Positions 63,656 to 64,000 of a DNA stretch of 64,000 nt are shown here, piece by piece. A model generated the notes under the pieces. The model ran no database searches, was not told the DNA's origin, and worked only from the letters and a program-made list of their open reading frames with translations. The translations under genes and the position numbers were made by a program. Numbering within the stretch: position 1 is the first letter of the stretch; the number at the start of each line of letters is the position of its first letter. This DNA comes from Neorhizobium sp. SOG26 (lineage in GTDB: Bacteria > Pseudomonadota > Alphaproteobacteria > Rhizobiales > Rhizobiaceae). The DNA lies in NCBI RefSeq assembly GCF_003491345.1, contig NZ_CP025512.1, forward strand, positions 1,302,001 through 1,366,000, read 5' to 3'.

Positions 63656-63781
63656 TCAGTTCATTGCTGAAAGTTCAGCCGGCGAGGCCAGCAGCGTGCT
63701 GTCCCCGATCGACTTGTCCATATACTTGAATACCAGAATACTGAGGACCGAACCGAGCAGGATCACGAATATGATGCGCAT
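63656..63781 (-). CDS. Tiny single-span membrane protein
   Basis: A 41-aa protein: one membrane helix (IIFVILLGSVLSILVF) and a short polar tail. I use the ATG at 63781, 6 nt after AAGGAG; a longer in-frame start at 63841 would place 20 extra residues within the promoter. It has the best GGAAC-N16-CGTT promoter in the window, and small proteins of this kind are often stress-induced in rhizobia. Confidence 0.7.
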   Translation of the reverse strand: MRIIFVILLGSVLSILVFKYMDKSIGDSTLLASPAELSAMN

Positions 63782-63802
63782 GCGTTTCTCCTTCGGCATG
63801 GT

Positions 63803-63827
63803 AACGGCATCACCAATCCAAGGTTCC
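63803..63827 (-). promoter_or_regulatory. EcfG/RpoE2-type stress promoter of the 41-aa gene
   Basis: On the minus strand GGAAC (63827-63823), exactly 16 nt, then CGTT (63806-63803): a perfect match to the EcfG consensus, 21 nt before the ATG at 63781. Confidence 0.7.
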
Positions 63828-63906
63828 GCTGCGCGAAACACTGCTTCGTGAAGTCTTCGTGGCCGAGCTACTTTGATATTTGATAGCCGTATTGGCCTGC
63901 GTCAAA

Positions 63907-64000
63907 TCAAGATCTGATGAGGATTCCGGCTTCCGCGGCGGCATCCGCAAAAGCCTTGCGCGCGTCTTCCGGCTTGCGTTTGCCGGCATCGACAGCGGCA
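63907..64000 (-). CDS. C-terminal end of a DUF982-like protein (partial)
   Basis: The last 30 codons of a minus-strand gene entering from the right edge, ending at the TGA at 63907. The tail KPEDARKAFADAAAEAGILIRS resembles the C-terminus of DUF982 proteins, small rhizobial proteins of unknown function. Only this fragment is seen, so the call is tentative. Confidence 0.5.
   Translation of the reverse strand, partial: AAVDAGKRKPEDARKAFADAAAEAGILIRS

Noticed and set aside
1..64000. tRNA, rRNA, insertion sequences, prophage, CRISPR arrays or defence islands
   Set aside because: None recognised by eye: no transposase or integrase motifs, no regular spaced repeats, no long terminal inverted repeats. 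A tRNA scan would be needed to exclude a missed tRNA.

Overview
The window is ordinary-looking chromosome of an alphaproteobacterium of the order Hyphomicrobiales, most likely a Rhizobiaceae member (Rhizobium, Agrobacterium, Neorhizobium or Ensifer relatives). Three things point there: the lipid A very-long-chain fatty acid cluster (fabF2XL-fabF1XL-adh2XL-lpxXL), the suf operon with two cysteine desulfurases (sufS2-B-C-D-S1-T-A), and purS/purQ/purL as separate genes beside grxD. The DNA is GC-rich and densely coding. I found no rRNA, tRNA, insertion sequence, prophage or CRISPR array.

Layout. 1-3471: end of the cluster that makes the C28 acyl chain of lipid A and attaches it. 3617-9640: a PAS protein, a START-like protein, 6-phosphogluconate dehydrogenase, an aldo/keto reductase, a GH43 xylosidase and an RcnB-like secreted protein. 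9686-12948: zinc uptake, with znuA divergent from znuC-znuB-zur across two palindromes that look like Zur operators. 12945-21274: gamma carbonic anhydrase, a fumarylacetoacetase-fold hydrolase, dusA, recA (with candidate LexA boxes), alaS, ttcA and an inositol-phosphatase-family enzyme. 21367-29736: a long leftward block with purC-purS-purQ and purL, interleaved with a lipoprotein, a PagL-like lipid A deacylase and a membrane protein, then bolA, grxD and an MFS exporter. 29999-34888: the ATPase inhibitor zeta subunit, then leftward genes including purB and rpe.

35134-40323 is a tight operon of MoxR ATPase, VWA protein, split XdhC and a MoeA-like/MobA-like fusion, ending in a TfoX-domain gene. 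It looks like a maturation cassette for a molybdenum hydroxylase whose structural genes are not in this window. 40489-45334: leftward NUDIX, DEAD-box helicase, M23 peptidase, ferritin-like protein and peroxiredoxin. 45462-52339: a large AsmA-family protein, tyrS, a diguanylate cyclase and an alpha/beta hydrolase. 52575-59603: the suf iron-sulfur assembly operon, preceded by a motif like the iron-control element read by Irr. 59654-62863: a MacAB-type exporter. 63066-64000: small stress-type genes, two with GGAAC-N16-(C/T)GTT promoters resembling those of the EcfG/RpoE2 general stress sigma factor.

Themes that tie genes together are the envelope (lipid A acylation and deacylation, AsmA-like protein, M23 peptidase), metal homeostasis (Znu/Zur, Suf, BolA/GrxD) and purine synthesis. 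I see no clearly new system. The best leads are regulatory sites and the orphan molybdoenzyme-maturation operon. Functions are inferred from recognisable motifs and gene order; no database search was run.
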